The notes under the pieces are model-generated. The model saw nothing but the letters and a program-made list of their open reading frames with translations. It searched no databases and was not told the origin of the DNA. Positions 1-7,846 of a stretch of DNA of 64,000 bases are shown piece after piece. Within the stretch, counting starts at the first letter, position 1. Each line of letters opens with the position of its first letter. The stretch covers positions 24,397-88,396 of the forward strand of contig NZ_QRNF01000012.1 in the NCBI RefSeq assembly GCF_003474435.1. The letters run 5' to 3'. Source of the stretch: Ruminococcus sp. AF46-10NS (GTDB taxonomy: Bacteria; Bacillota; Clostridia; Lachnospirales; Lachnospiraceae). The position numbers were made by a program, and so were the translations under genes.

Positions 1-1154
1 AATGTTTCTGTAAGGTCAATATATCCTGCATATTTCAGTCCTGTATTAAACAATTTCATATCATGGTTTTCGTCAAACATAGATACGGAAAGATCTGCCT
101 GAGACTTTCTTACTGCAATCTGTGGAGATGTATTATCTTCAAGATATAATGCAAGCCCCTCTTCGCTGGTCAGATATTTAATAAACTTTTCTGCTGCTTC
201 CGGGTTTTCACAGCTGCTTGAAATGCCAATACCATTCAGGAAAAGTACTTCTGCCTGTGTACCATCATTTGCACGTGGCGCATTCATTGCTTTCCAGTTT
301 ACATCGTCCTGAAGATATGTTGAATTCCAGAGAGCCACACGACACATAGCAATCTGACCCGCATTAAATTTTGTAATCAGTGCATCATAACCGTCTCCCA
401 GTTTTTCTATTGCCGGCACATAACCTTCATCTACAAGACTCTTGACATATTCGAAAGCCGCAACGGTTTCATCTGAATTCCATCCACAGGTTTCATCATC
501 ATTCAAGTAGCTTCCACCAGCTTCTGTAATCCATGGATACATAGTATCGATTGCGGAAGACAGATCATTGATAATTGTCGGATATTCGATTCCAAGTTCA
601 TCTTTGTGTTCCATTAATGTTTTACATGCATCTGTAAACTCATCCCATGTAAATCCATCTTCCGGAACTTCAATTCCACACTTGTCAAACATATCGACGT
701 TGTAAACCCATCCATAATTTCCTCCGTCCAATGGAAGTGAATACCAGTCACCATCATATGTACAATAGTTTTCTGCAGCATCCCAGAAATCATCAAATTT
801 ATATTCTGTATCTGCTTTCAGTGCATCTACATCGAATTTCTGTAATGCCCCGGCATTTGCAAGAATCTGTGTAGTTCCTGTATTACAGTTGATAAGATCC
901 GGAAGGTCACCCGCTGTAGCTTCTGTCAAAATTTTAGTTGCATAATCTGATACTTCTTCAAAATTAATTTCAATATCCGGATTTTCCTTTTCAAAAGCTT
1001 CGACAACTTTCTGATATTTATCATAGCTGTCATAGCTCTGCCAGTTTAATGTAATTTTATCCCCGGAATCTCCCTTGGCAGCCATTACATCCACCCCACT
1101 ACCAACTGGTACCATACATGCTGTTAATGCAAGTGCAATTACCTTTTTCTTCAT
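1..1154 (-). CDS. Extracellular sugar-binding protein of an ABC importer (C-terminus cut by window edge)
   Basis: This is the N-terminal 384 codons of a family 1 type extracellular solute-binding protein; the gene runs off the left edge. It should be exported and capture an oligosaccharide for an ABC importer. The start ATG at 1152-1154 follows a good GGGAG ribosome binding site. The first 30 residues form a signal peptide (KKKV then a hydrophobic core). The mature part has typical family features, such as VVEAFEKENPDIEI near residue 55, a TWDEF segment, and GIGISSSCENPEAAEKF near the end. The start of the signal peptide has a Cys but no clear lipobox. Permease genes would be expected to the left. 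A possible LacI-type operator lies just upstream. The substrate cannot be told from the sequence. Confidence 0.85.
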   Translation of the reverse strand, partial: MKKKVIALALTACMVPVGSGVDVMAAKGDSGDKITLNWQSYDSYDKYQKVVEAFEKENPDIEINFEEVSDYATKILTEATAGDLPDLINCNTGTTQILANAGALQKFDVDALKADTEYKFDDFWDAAENYCTYDGDWYSLPLDGGNYGWVYNVDMFDKCGIEVPEDGFTWDEFTDACKTLMEHKDELGIEYPTIINDLSSAIDTMYPWITEAGGSYLNDDETCGWNSDETVAAFEYVKSLVDEGYVPAIEKLGDGYDALITKFNAGQIAMCRVALWNSTYLQDDVNWKAMNAPRANDGTQAEVLFLNGIGISSSCENPEAAEKFIKYLTSEEGLALYLEDNTSPQIAVRKSQADLSVSMFDENHDMKLFNTGLKYAGYIDLTET

Positions 1155-1188
1155 TTTGTTCTCCCTTCGTATTGTGACTTTTTCCATA

Positions 1189-1204
1189 TGTCAACCGGTT
1201 TCAT
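1189..1204. promoter_or_regulatory. Possible LacI-family operator upstream of the sugar-binding gene
   Basis: The sequence TCAACCGGTTTCA at 1191-1203 contains the perfect 8-bp palindrome AACCGGTT, centred 42 bp upstream of the start codon. LacI-family regulators commonly bind palindromes with a central CG of this kind, and sugar importer genes are their usual targets. Only the core is symmetrical. No LacI gene is present in the window, so the assignment is inferred from motif and position. Confidence 0.4.
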
Positions 1205-1228
1205 ATTGTTTGTTTTTTTTAATATATC

Positions 1229-1326
1229 ATTTAATTTTTATTTTGTAAATATGCTTTTTTCATTTCATGCATTATGTATTTAATTTTTATTTTGTAAATA
1301 TGCTTTTTTCATTTCATGCATTATGT
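1229..1326. repeat. Perfect 49-bp tandem duplication
   Basis: Bases 1229-1277 are repeated exactly at 1278-1326, and the identity extends two bases further. The unit is AT-rich and carries TTTTGTAAATATGC. It lies about 75-170 bp upstream of the sugar-binding gene, beyond its probable promoter. It looks like a recent slippage or recombination duplication. The ORF spanning it is an artefact of the repeat. Confidence 0.9.
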
Positions 1327-1383
1327 ATGGTTTTATCAAATTATTTTTGTATATTATTCACAATTTCGCGGTTTTTAAAGAAT

Positions 1384-1425
1384 ATAAAAAGCCCCTACAA
1401 TGCCTTTCGACACCATAGGAGCTTT
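1384..1425 (-). terminator. Rho-independent terminator after the GNAT gene
   Basis: Read on the minus strand, AAAGCTCCTA (1425-1416) pairs with TAGGGGCTTT (1397-1388) with one G-T wobble, and is followed by TTTTTATA. It sits 75 bp after the stop of the acetyltransferase gene, so it should end that transcript and insulate the sugar-binding gene. Confidence 0.75.
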
Positions 1426-1500
1426 CTCAGCAATTTCTCTTTATTCTATTTTTTACATTGATTGCCATTATGATTTTCCTTTTTATTTCGTAAGCTAAAA

Positions 1501-2025
1501 TCAGTTCAGAATACTATCCATCTCATGCCAGGCTTCTCCGCCCCACACAGAATCGCCGATCCCATGGTCTTTAAAGCCAAATTTCTTATACATCTCAACC
1601 TTATCCGGGAGGCAGGTCAGGATCAGCTTCTTTCTTCCCCTGGCGCGCTCTCTTTCCTTATATTGTTCCATCAGTTTTCTTGCCAGCCCCTGGTGTTGGT
1701 ACTCTGGGAGCACATCCAGCCCAAGAAGCATAATGTTTACGCCCTCCGGATCATGTAGATTCGCATCTGTAAAAAAGTCATCTGTCAGATGTTCTCTGTC
1801 TGTTGCAAGTCCGTTAAGAAAACCTGCAATCTTGCCTGTCTCCCGATCCACAACAACCAGAAAAAGATCCGATGCTTTTTTTATTCGTGACTCCATATGT
1901 TCATAAGTACACGCTTCATTTGGCGGAAAACAGATGCTTTCAATCTCTGCAGCCTGTTCAATTTCATCCTTATGAATGTTTCTGAATTCATATTTTTCAT
2001 GTATTACTTTGCTGTTCTGTTTCAT
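1501..2025 (-). CDS. GNAT family N-acetyltransferase
   Basis: A 174-residue protein of the GNAT fold, which transfers acetyl from acetyl-CoA to an amine; the acceptor is unknown. The acetyl-CoA loop is visible as YQHQGLARKLMEQYKER near residues 110-126, preceded by the beta-4 strand MLLGLDVLPEY. The C-terminal YKKFGFKDHG is also typical of the family. I chose the ATG at 2023-2025 rather than the TTG one codon upstream, because AGGAGAGGG lies 5 bases before the ATG. It appears to be a single-gene unit with its own terminator. Family assignment is firm; substrate is not. Confidence 0.88.
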   Translation of the reverse strand: MKQNSKVIHEKYEFRNIHKDEIEQAAEIESICFPPNEACTYEHMESRIKKASDLFLVVVDRETGKIAGFLNGLATDREHLTDDFFTDANLHDPEGVNIMLLGLDVLPEYQHQGLARKLMEQYKERERARGRKKLILTCLPDKVEMYKKFGFKDHGIGDSVWGGEAWHEMDSILN

Positions 2026-2119
2026 CAATCCCTCTCCTGCTCATGACAGGTCAATACTGTTATGCTGATCACCTGCTACTATTTTAATATCTGTTTTACA
2101 TTGTAACATATTTTGTCCC

Positions 2120-2239
2120 TCACCACATGTAAATAATACCAGCCGACTGGATTACTTCCTGATTTACTTCTCTCAAAAGATCCACTATCTGTTTATCTGA
2201 TAGTCCATTTAGTTCTATGTCTGAAGATTCTTCTTTCAT
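2120..2239 (-). CDS. Possible 39-residue small protein
   Basis: A short ORF beginning MKEESSDIELNGLSDKQIVD and ending in GIIYMW. It starts 11 bases after the stop of the 53-residue gene upstream and would be read on the same transcript. It is acidic and predicted helical in the middle (DKQIVDLLREVNQEV). No clear ribosome binding site is visible, although translational coupling is possible. I do not recognise the family and cannot exclude a chance ORF. Confidence 0.35.
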   Translation of the reverse strand: MKEESSDIELNGLSDKQIVDLLREVNQEVIQSAGIIYMW

Positions 2240-2250
2240 AGTTTCTTCAT

Positions 2251-2412
2251 CTAGTCAAGCATGTCCTTCATCTTATCATATGATCTCTGACGGTCTGCCA
2301 GCGCCTCCTCCAATGAAACATTCTGGTATACATCTTTGACCTGCTCTTTCGTCCAGATATCACCCATTTTACCTGTTTCTCTGATAAAGTTGTTTATTTC
2401 CTTATCTTTCAT
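2251..2412 (-). CDS. Small conserved-looking protein (53 aa) after an XRE regulator
   Basis: A 53-residue ORF from MKDKEINNFIRETGKMG to SYDKMKDMLD. It has a very strong ribosome binding site (AGGAGAAGGAAAGC before the ATG at 2410-2412), and its charged, helix-rich composition looks like a real protein. It follows the XRE regulator gene by 46 bp on the same strand, so the two probably form an operon. The segment VYQNVSLEEALADRQ resembles short accessory proteins that accompany HTH regulators, but I cannot name a family. Confidence 0.6.
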   Translation of the reverse strand: MKDKEINNFIRETGKMGDIWTKEQVKDVYQNVSLEEALADRQRSYDKMKDMLD

Positions 2413-2458
2413 GCTTTCCTTCTCCTTTACTTATTCTTTTTTATAAGTATAGTTCTTT

Positions 2459-2710
2459 TTAATTCTCTTTGTATTCACGATTCGTGAAGTCTTCTTCCAT
2501 CAATTTTTCCATTTCGACATGATAACGCTGTGCTATCGCATATGCCGTTATAAGATCCGGGAGACGTTCTCCGCTTTCATAATTAGCAATAGTTGTAGAA
2601 CCATAACCAATGCTCTCCCCCAGTTCTGCCTGAGTCTCATTATGACTGATTCGCAGTCTTCGTATGTTTTCTCCTATTATTTTGTTCCATGTTTTTTTCT
2701 GTTTTTCCAT
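2459..2710 (-). CDS. XRE-family helix-turn-helix regulator (83 aa)
   Basis: A small DNA-binding protein with an XRE/Cro helix-turn-helix covering residues 9-65. Landmarks are NIRRLRISHNETQAELGESIG and STTIANYESGERLPD, followed by YAIAQRYHVEMEKLM. The open frame extends upstream to 2821, but that extension runs through a hairpin terminator. I therefore chose the ATG at 2708-2710, which follows GAAAGGG at about 9 bases. The 53-residue gene lies directly downstream. The target is unknown; autoregulation is common in the family. Confidence 0.75.
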   Translation of the reverse strand: MEKQKKTWNKIIGENIRRLRISHNETQAELGESIGYGSTTIANYESGERLPDLITAYAIAQRYHVEMEKLMEEDFTNREYKEN

Positions 2711-2791
2711 AATATAAGCCCTTTCTGCACTTTGTTTTTTCTTACGTGCATAAAAGGACTTGTATTTTTCGCGTACCACCTGTAGAGGAAA

Positions 2792-2814
2792 GGGGCTGTC
2801 TTTCCGACAGCCCC
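2792..2814 (-). terminator. Hairpin after the 105-residue gene
   Basis: GGGGCTGTC (2792-2800) and GACAGCCCC (2806-2814) form a perfect 9-bp stem with a 5-base loop. On the minus strand it is followed by a weak TTTCCTC tract. It sits 93 bp after the stop at 2907, so it probably terminates that gene. Confidence 0.6.
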
Positions 2815-2906
2815 AGTTCAATACTCACAATATTTTCTTAGATAAGATATCGAGGGACAAACGTCCGTGAACCATTATACCTGCAAATTGCTCATTCATC
2901 ACACTT

Positions 2907-3224
2907 TCAGATTCCATAAGCACTGAGTATCTCTGCAATATCCGGCATCGGATCATCCGGCATAGAGCAGGTACCTCTCTTCACCTGCGAAATATCTGTA
3001 ATTATATAAGCTTCAAGAAACTTCTGTCCGATAGCCTGCAGCTGTTCGTCTGAAGTATCTTCCGGTACAAGAATTGTAAGATTACTGTTCTCTAGATTCA
3101 CCCAGTCAGATTCAATCACATTCGGATCAATTCCTTCCAGACAGATTGTTTCGATCACCGGCAGCATCGTAAATGCTGTCAGATTCAAACGCTCAACACC
3201 ACTACGAATATGGATTTCTTTCAT
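2907..3224 (-). CDS. Uncharacterised protein (105 aa), possible leucine-rich-repeat remnant
   Basis: A 105-residue acidic protein starting MKEIHIRSGVERLNLTAF. It has no signal peptide or membrane segment. The N-terminal half (LTAFTMLPVIETICLEGIDP) and the segment NLENSNLTILVPEDTSDEQ loosely resemble a BspA-type leucine-rich repeat followed by its capping strand, which could mean it is a fragment of a larger surface protein. That is a weak impression. It precedes the XRE unit and follows the MATE gene on the same strand. Function unknown. Confidence 0.5.
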   Translation of the reverse strand: MKEIHIRSGVERLNLTAFTMLPVIETICLEGIDPNVIESDWVNLENSNLTILVPEDTSDEQLQAIGQKFLEAYIITDISQVKRGTCSMPDDPMPDIAEILSAYGI

Positions 3225-3258
3225 AGCTTCATTTCCGTTAAAAAGATTGAATTTTTAA

Positions 3259-4611
3259 TTACATCTGTGATGTTTTCTCAAACCCATATACCCATTTTCC
3301 TCGCAGGAACATAAACAGAAAAATCACGGAGCTGATACTCCAGGTCAATGGGTATGCCCAAAAGATCACACGGATATCCGGGATGATGCGAACTGCAACG
3401 GTGATATAGCTTACACGGAACAGGCACCAGTCACAGAGCATAACGATCATCGGAACAGATGCGTGACCGGAACCACGGAGTACTGCTGCAATACAATGAG
3501 AAAACGCCAGCAGACAATAGAATAATGCAATTGTTCTTGACTGCATCACGCCATAATGTACAACATCGGGATCTCTGTTAAATGCTGCGATCAGCACCGG
3601 TGCGGCAGCATATATGATCACGCCGATCAATTCTGCAATAATGATCGAACAGAGAACCCCAAATCTTGCTCCCTTTTTCGCCCGGTCATACTGTTTTGCG
3701 CCAAGATTCTGACTGACAAATGTTGTCAGTGCCATCGTAAAACAGGTCACCGGCAAAAAGGCGAATCCCTCAATCTTAGAATAAGATCCACATCCTGCCA
3801 TCGCCATTTTTCCAAATGCATTAATATTTGACTGCACAAAAACATTCGCGATCGCGATGACTGAATTCTGAAAACCAGACGGCATACCATTCTGGATAAT
3901 CTGCTTCAACATAATGCTGTCAAAACGAATTTCCCGCAGTTCCAGGCGGTATTCTTCTTCCACGCGCATCAGATGCACCATACAGAGAATTGCACTGACA
4001 AACTGCGAAATAGCAGTTGCGAGCGCTGCTGAACCAACTCCCATGCCAAGACCTGCGATAAAGAAAATATCCAGCACTACATTAACACAGGAAGAAATGA
4101 TCAGATAAATCAATGGATGTCGTCCATCACCAACCGACTGCAGAACTCCGACAAAAATGTTGTACATTACAACCCCCATAGAACCCGCAAAATACGTACG
4201 AAAATACACAATGGATTCCGGAAGAACATCCGCAGGAGTTCCCATCAGCACCAAGATCTTTGGCGCCAGAAACATTCCCAAAACAGTCAGGACCGCACCG
4301 GCCGCAAGACCAAATGCAACGGTTGTATGGATTGCCTTTTGCAGGCTGTCTCTTTTTTTGGCACCGTAATATCTGGCAATAACTACACCCGCCCCCATGG
4401 CAATACCGTTAATAAAACCTACCATCAAAAAGATCAGATTTCCAGATGAACTGACCGCCGCCAGTGCATTGCTTCCTAAAAAATTTCCCACGATCAGGGA
4501 ATCCGCAGTATTGTACAACTGCTGAAACAGGTTCCCCAGAAACAATGGAATGGCAAAAAAAATGATCTTTTTAGAGATACTTCCCTCTGTCATTCTCAAA
4601 CTCTTTTTCAT
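3259..4611 (-). CDS. MATE family multidrug/Na+ antiporter
   Basis: A 450-residue polytopic membrane protein of the MATE family, which exports cationic or other small molecules in exchange for Na+ or H+. The N-terminal half shows KIIFFAIPLFLGNLFQQLY, followed by NTADSLIVGNFLGSNALAAV, the hallmark first-helix region. The second half repeats the pattern (FQNSVIAIANVFVQSNINAFG). About 12 membrane segments are visible, and the length matches the usual 440-470. It starts 8 bp after the stop of the sugar-binding protein gene upstream (4620), so it probably shares a transcript with the truncated sensing cassette. Substrate unknown. Confidence 0.92.
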   Translation of the reverse strand: MKKSLRMTEGSISKKIIFFAIPLFLGNLFQQLYNTADSLIVGNFLGSNALAAVSSSGNLIFLMVGFINGIAMGAGVVIARYYGAKKRDSLQKAIHTTVAFGLAAGAVLTVLGMFLAPKILVLMGTPADVLPESIVYFRTYFAGSMGVVMYNIFVGVLQSVGDGRHPLIYLIISSCVNVVLDIFFIAGLGMGVGSAALATAISQFVSAILCMVHLMRVEEEYRLELREIRFDSIMLKQIIQNGMPSGFQNSVIAIANVFVQSNINAFGKMAMAGCGSYSKIEGFAFLPVTCFTMALTTFVSQNLGAKQYDRAKKGARFGVLCSIIIAELIGVIIYAAAPVLIAAFNRDPDVVHYGVMQSRTIALFYCLLAFSHCIAAVLRGSGHASVPMIVMLCDWCLFRVSYITVAVRIIPDIRVIFWAYPLTWSISSVIFLFMFLRGKWVYGFEKTSQM

Positions 4612-4619
4612 ATCTACAA

Positions 4620-5576
4620 TTACTCTTTCCTTTCCGCTCCTCCCTGAAGAATCAATTCCGGCTGGATAATAATATTTTTCTCAACCTTATTTCCCTCAAG
4701 AAGTTTTCTTGCAATTTCATAAGAAAGTCCACCAAAGTCCGGTGTCTGTATCGTTGCATCCAGTACACCTTTGTCTACCAGACTCAGCCCTGCACTTTCT
4801 CCTTCAAACCCATCCACACCTATCAGATGCACCTTGCCCTCAATCCTGTACTGCTGACAGGCCTGATATGCACCATATGCCATATCGTCATTAAAAGCGA
4901 AAACTATATCAGCAGAATCATGCGAGATCAGATAGTCTTTCATCCTGAGCTCTGCCCGATCCCGGAGCCAGTCGCCACAGTAATAAGTGATATCTTCTTC
5001 CGGTATTGTACCCTGAACAGAATCCTGAAAACCCTTTAGTCTCTGTTTGGATACCGGGGATTCTTCAACCCCCTGAAAGACCACGATCTTTTTATTCTTT
5101 TCATAAAGATTATTCAGAATATATTCTCCTGCAAGCCTGCCAATCTTCTGATCATCTGACTTGATAAGACATGTATAATCCTCTGTCCCTGCACCAACAC
5201 CTGTCAGAATGACCGGTATCTTCTGAAAAGCCTCCGAAAGAACAGAAGAAAGGCTGTCACTTCCATCAGGAGAGACAATCAGAATATCTATCCCGTACTC
5301 CATCAACGTCTCAATATCCTGAATCTGTTTTTCCGGATTTCCAGCTGCATCTCGAAAAATTACATTTATTTTTTTATCCTGGGATACTTTTTCTGTAAAT
5401 ACGTCAACAAAATTATTTAGCCACGGTTCTATTACATTTGGAAGACTAACACCGATCAGATACTGATAACTATCTGTAGATATCTCTTCTTTTTTGCTAT
5501 ACTGTGTACTGATCGTAAGTAAGACTGTTGCTGCCACAACCAGTATCACTGTCCATACTTTCCATATTTTCTTCAT
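4620..5576 (-). CDS. Membrane-anchored periplasmic-binding-protein-like sugar sensor
   Basis: A 318-residue protein of the PBP1/LacI-like sugar-binding fold with an uncleaved-looking N-terminal membrane anchor (VWTVILVVAATVLLTIS). Visible motifs are IGVSLPNVIEPWLNNF at the start of lobe 1, DILIVSPDGSDSL, FAFNDDMAYGAYQA and LIGVDGFEGE, all typical of ribose- or galactose-type binding proteins. It is immediately downstream of the C-terminal part of an AraC-type regulator (3 bp apart). In Lachnospiraceae such anchored binding proteins usually feed a sensor kinase/response regulator pair, so it is more likely a sensor component than a transporter part. The kinase is missing here, apparently lost with the regulator's N-terminus. 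Confidence 0.82.
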   Translation of the reverse strand: MKKIWKVWTVILVVAATVLLTISTQYSKKEEISTDSYQYLIGVSLPNVIEPWLNNFVDVFTEKVSQDKKINVIFRDAAGNPEKQIQDIETLMEYGIDILIVSPDGSDSLSSVLSEAFQKIPVILTGVGAGTEDYTCLIKSDDQKIGRLAGEYILNNLYEKNKKIVVFQGVEESPVSKQRLKGFQDSVQGTIPEEDITYYCGDWLRDRAELRMKDYLISHDSADIVFAFNDDMAYGAYQACQQYRIEGKVHLIGVDGFEGESAGLSLVDKGVLDATIQTPDFGGLSYEIARKLLEGNKVEKNIIIQPELILQGGAERKE

Positions 5577-5578
5577 AG

Positions 5579-5824
5579 TTATAATCCGTTTCTGTCAATC
5601 TGCAGCATATTTTTACGGAATTCTGAGGGCGACATACCCTGACAGTTTTTAAATGCAGCAGAAAAATAGTGCTGGTTGCTGTACCCTACCTTTTCTGCAA
5701 TCTGATTAATCGACAATTCCCGATCTTCCATAAGCCGCACTGCCTGACTGATACGAAGCCTTGTAAGAAAATCTTTAAAAGATATCCCCAATTCCTGTTT
5801 CATAATCCTGCTATAGCACTCCAA
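5579..5824 (-). pseudogene. C-terminal remnant of an AraC-family (response regulator) gene
   Basis: Only the last 80 or so residues of an AraC/XylS regulator remain. They begin inside the first helix-turn-helix (SRIMKQELGISFKDFLTRLR) and continue through the second (SINQIAEKVGYSNQHYFSAAF, then MSPSEFRKN). The N-terminal sensing or receiver domain and the first recognition helix are absent. The sequence upstream of about 5825 instead encodes the start of a type I restriction methylase. The downstream partner is a membrane-anchored sugar-binding protein, which suggests the intact gene was a YesN-like response regulator. A TTG start at 5824 would give a truncated protein that is unlikely to be functional. 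Confidence 0.85.
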
Positions 5825-6012
5825 AAAAATACTGCTTTATGTGTCGGTAATAAACAATCATGAAACCTTTTTACTACTGTCATTGGCAAAATTACCAATC
5901 CATATTCATGCGGTTTAAATGGACCACGGATCATATCTGCTACATTCCAGATCATTGTCGCTTTCTCTGCTATATTAGTTCCAACTACATCAAATTTATT
6001 ATTTTCGTCCAT
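5800..6012 (-). pseudogene. hsdM: Truncated type I restriction methylase (HsdM) N-terminus
   Basis: The first 60 or so codons match the N-terminus of HsdM, the N6-adenine methyltransferase subunit of type I restriction systems. They include IAEKATMIWNVADMIRGPFK and GLVILPMTVVKRFHDCLLPT. After THKAV the reading frame runs into the AraC remnant and stops at 5800. All catalytic motifs (SAM-binding, NPPF) are lost, so no enzyme is made. The ATG at 6010-6012 abuts the TAA of the preceding methyltransferase gene, and the GGAGG binding site lies inside that gene, so the two were once translationally coupled. The missing 3' part and a presumed hsdR are not in the window. Confidence 0.85.
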
Positions 6013-7734
6013 TTATTTTTCCTCCATATAAATATGTTCTAATTCTGCTGTTGCCTTTTCTAATTTGTATTTCAATTCTTTTATTTCATTTATCTTGGCG
6101 TAATATTTATCTGCAATTATCTTCTGACTTTTTAAGTCAGGCAATGGAATTGTTATTTTTTTCAATCCTTCAACCGGCAGATTTAATAATGTAGCCCCTA
6201 CTGCTACTCTAGATAAGGCAGCTTTTCCATTTTCACTTTCCAAATATGCTTTCAAAAAGTAAGGATTTATCTTATCTTCATCTAACTCAATAACATAAAG
6301 ATTACCATTCGCTAAAATCTTATTTCCTTCTTTTACGGATGCAATTGCCATTTTTACCGGAGATACATTTTTGGAAATTACGAGACTTCCATTTTTAATA
6401 CAATATTTCTCGTATTTAGGATTCATTTCTTTCAAATAAGGAAGATCATCACTAATGATACCATCCTGTATATTTGCCAGCATCAAATACTGCATGTTCG
6501 TTGGTTCATCAGATACAATTTCATCTAAAATCGTTGCTTTAATCTGTGCTCCTCTTGTTATGTTCTTTATCACAGATTCAAATACTACACCGTTTTTTAT
6601 GAGCATCTCTTTTTGAAGATATCTTGACGGATTAAGAGTGTATTCATTTTTTGCTACCTCTTCACCCAAAACTAGCTTTGAGTTATCGTCATCTGTATTC
6701 AATAGTTCAAGAATTTTAGAAATATTTTCATCACTAAGAACATTCTGTCTTCGTCCAACAGAGACCATCTCCGTTGCATCTATCATTCTTATATTTTTAT
6801 TGTTTCTGCTTAATACCAGTAATGAACAGGCAATTCCTGTATTCGAATACAAATTGGATGGAAGTGCTATCACCGCCTCGACAAATCCTTTTTTTACAAA
6901 TTTTTCGCGGATTACTGTATTGATTCCTCCGTTCCAAGTCACTCCATTACTCACCGAAACAACCGCTTTTCCATGTTTGTTGAGATGATTCATGACATTT
7001 ATAATAAATACCCAGTCTCCCGCAGCTGCTTTCTGTACTTCTGGTATAACATTATATATCGCCTCTAATTTCTCGTTGTTTCCAATACTCTCTTTCGCCC
7101 TTATCCCCCAAGGATAATCACAGAATATTTTATCAAACATCAGATTGTCATCAATGTTCAGAACTGATTTTTGCTCAATTTTCACCCGATCAGAAATTAA
7201 TTCCGTTCTGATTTCTGCCACTTCTTTGACCTCAGTTACAAGCTCCACACCATAAAACTGTGATTCTGGATTTCTTTCTATAGCATTCACTAGAAATGTT
7301 CCAATTCCACTACAGAAATCTGCTGCCTTATCATTTGAAATTTGAAGTATCTCATTTGCCAACTTTACAACACTCTGTGGGGTTTCGCATTCTCCCATAA
7401 ATTTATTTCCTTGCGATGGCCACCACAATACTACTGCTAAAAGTGTTTCTTCTGAATATGCTTCTCCGATTTCTATTGCCACATTCCATAAATTTTCAAT
7501 ATTTCCTTTTATGAAACTGACTCTCTCCGGTGAAAAAGTCAGTTCCACATATTCTACTAACTGATATACATCGTTTATCTTATTTTTTAAAGATAAATAC
7601 GCCACATACGATAAGCAAAAGCCTCCATATACGGATGTATTTCCAAGTTCTCTCATCCTATTTGAAATATTCCAACTAATCTCTTCAACTTTCGAGCCTT
7701 CTTTTTCTTTTAACTCTTTAACTGAAATATTCAA
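6013..7734 (-). CDS. N6-adenine DNA methyltransferase fused to a type I specificity-like domain
   Basis: A 573-residue protein with two parts. Residues about 115-330 form an N6-adenine methyltransferase core: ETPQSVVKLANEIL, a SAM-binding motif I variant (AADFCSGIGTFLVNA), and motif IV as FCDYPWG rather than the usual NPPF/Y. Residues about 390-573 resemble a half-specificity (TRD) module: GAQIKATILDE, then NLPVEGLKKITIPLPDLKSQ and a C-terminal coiled coil ending ELEHIYMEE. Such fusions recognise and methylate a specific site without a separate HsdS. The TTG start at 7734 follows AAGGAGG at 8 bases. It heads an operon with the truncated hsdM. The unusual DYPW motif leaves catalytic activity uncertain. 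Confidence 0.8.
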   Translation of the reverse strand: MNISVKELKEKEGSKVEEISWNISNRMRELGNTSVYGGFCLSYVAYLSLKNKINDVYQLVEYVELTFSPERVSFIKGNIENLWNVAIEIGEAYSEETLLAVVLWWPSQGNKFMGECETPQSVVKLANEILQISNDKAADFCSGIGTFLVNAIERNPESQFYGVELVTEVKEVAEIRTELISDRVKIEQKSVLNIDDNLMFDKIFCDYPWGIRAKESIGNNEKLEAIYNVIPEVQKAAAGDWVFIINVMNHLNKHGKAVVSVSNGVTWNGGINTVIREKFVKKGFVEAVIALPSNLYSNTGIACSLLVLSRNNKNIRMIDATEMVSVGRRQNVLSDENISKILELLNTDDDNSKLVLGEEVAKNEYTLNPSRYLQKEMLIKNGVVFESVIKNITRGAQIKATILDEIVSDEPTNMQYLMLANIQDGIISDDLPYLKEMNPKYEKYCIKNGSLVISKNVSPVKMAIASVKEGNKILANGNLYVIELDEDKINPYFLKAYLESENGKAALSRVAVGATLLNLPVEGLKKITIPLPDLKSQKIIADKYYAKINEIKELKYKLEKATAELEHIYMEEK

Positions 7735-7779
7735 CCCTGTTTCCTCCTTTGGTTATTCACAATCAATTCTCTTGTATTC

Positions 7780-7817
7780 ACTATAACCATTTGTTTATTT
7801 GATTGTCAATAATCAAA
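7780..7817 (-). promoter_or_regulatory. Promoter with palindromic operator for the methyltransferase operon
   Basis: On the minus strand there is TTGACA (7809-7804), an 18-bp spacer and TATAGT (7785-7780), about 45 bp upstream of the TTG start. The -35 box lies inside an inverted repeat, TTTGATT (7798-7804), 6 bases, AATCAAA (7811-7817). This is the position expected for a repressor or a controller protein. Further GGTTAT motifs lie nearby (7751-7756 and, inverted, 7784-7789 and 7829-7834). Confidence 0.65.
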
Positions 7818-7846
7818 TTTGGTTTTTCATAACCATAAATATTTTT

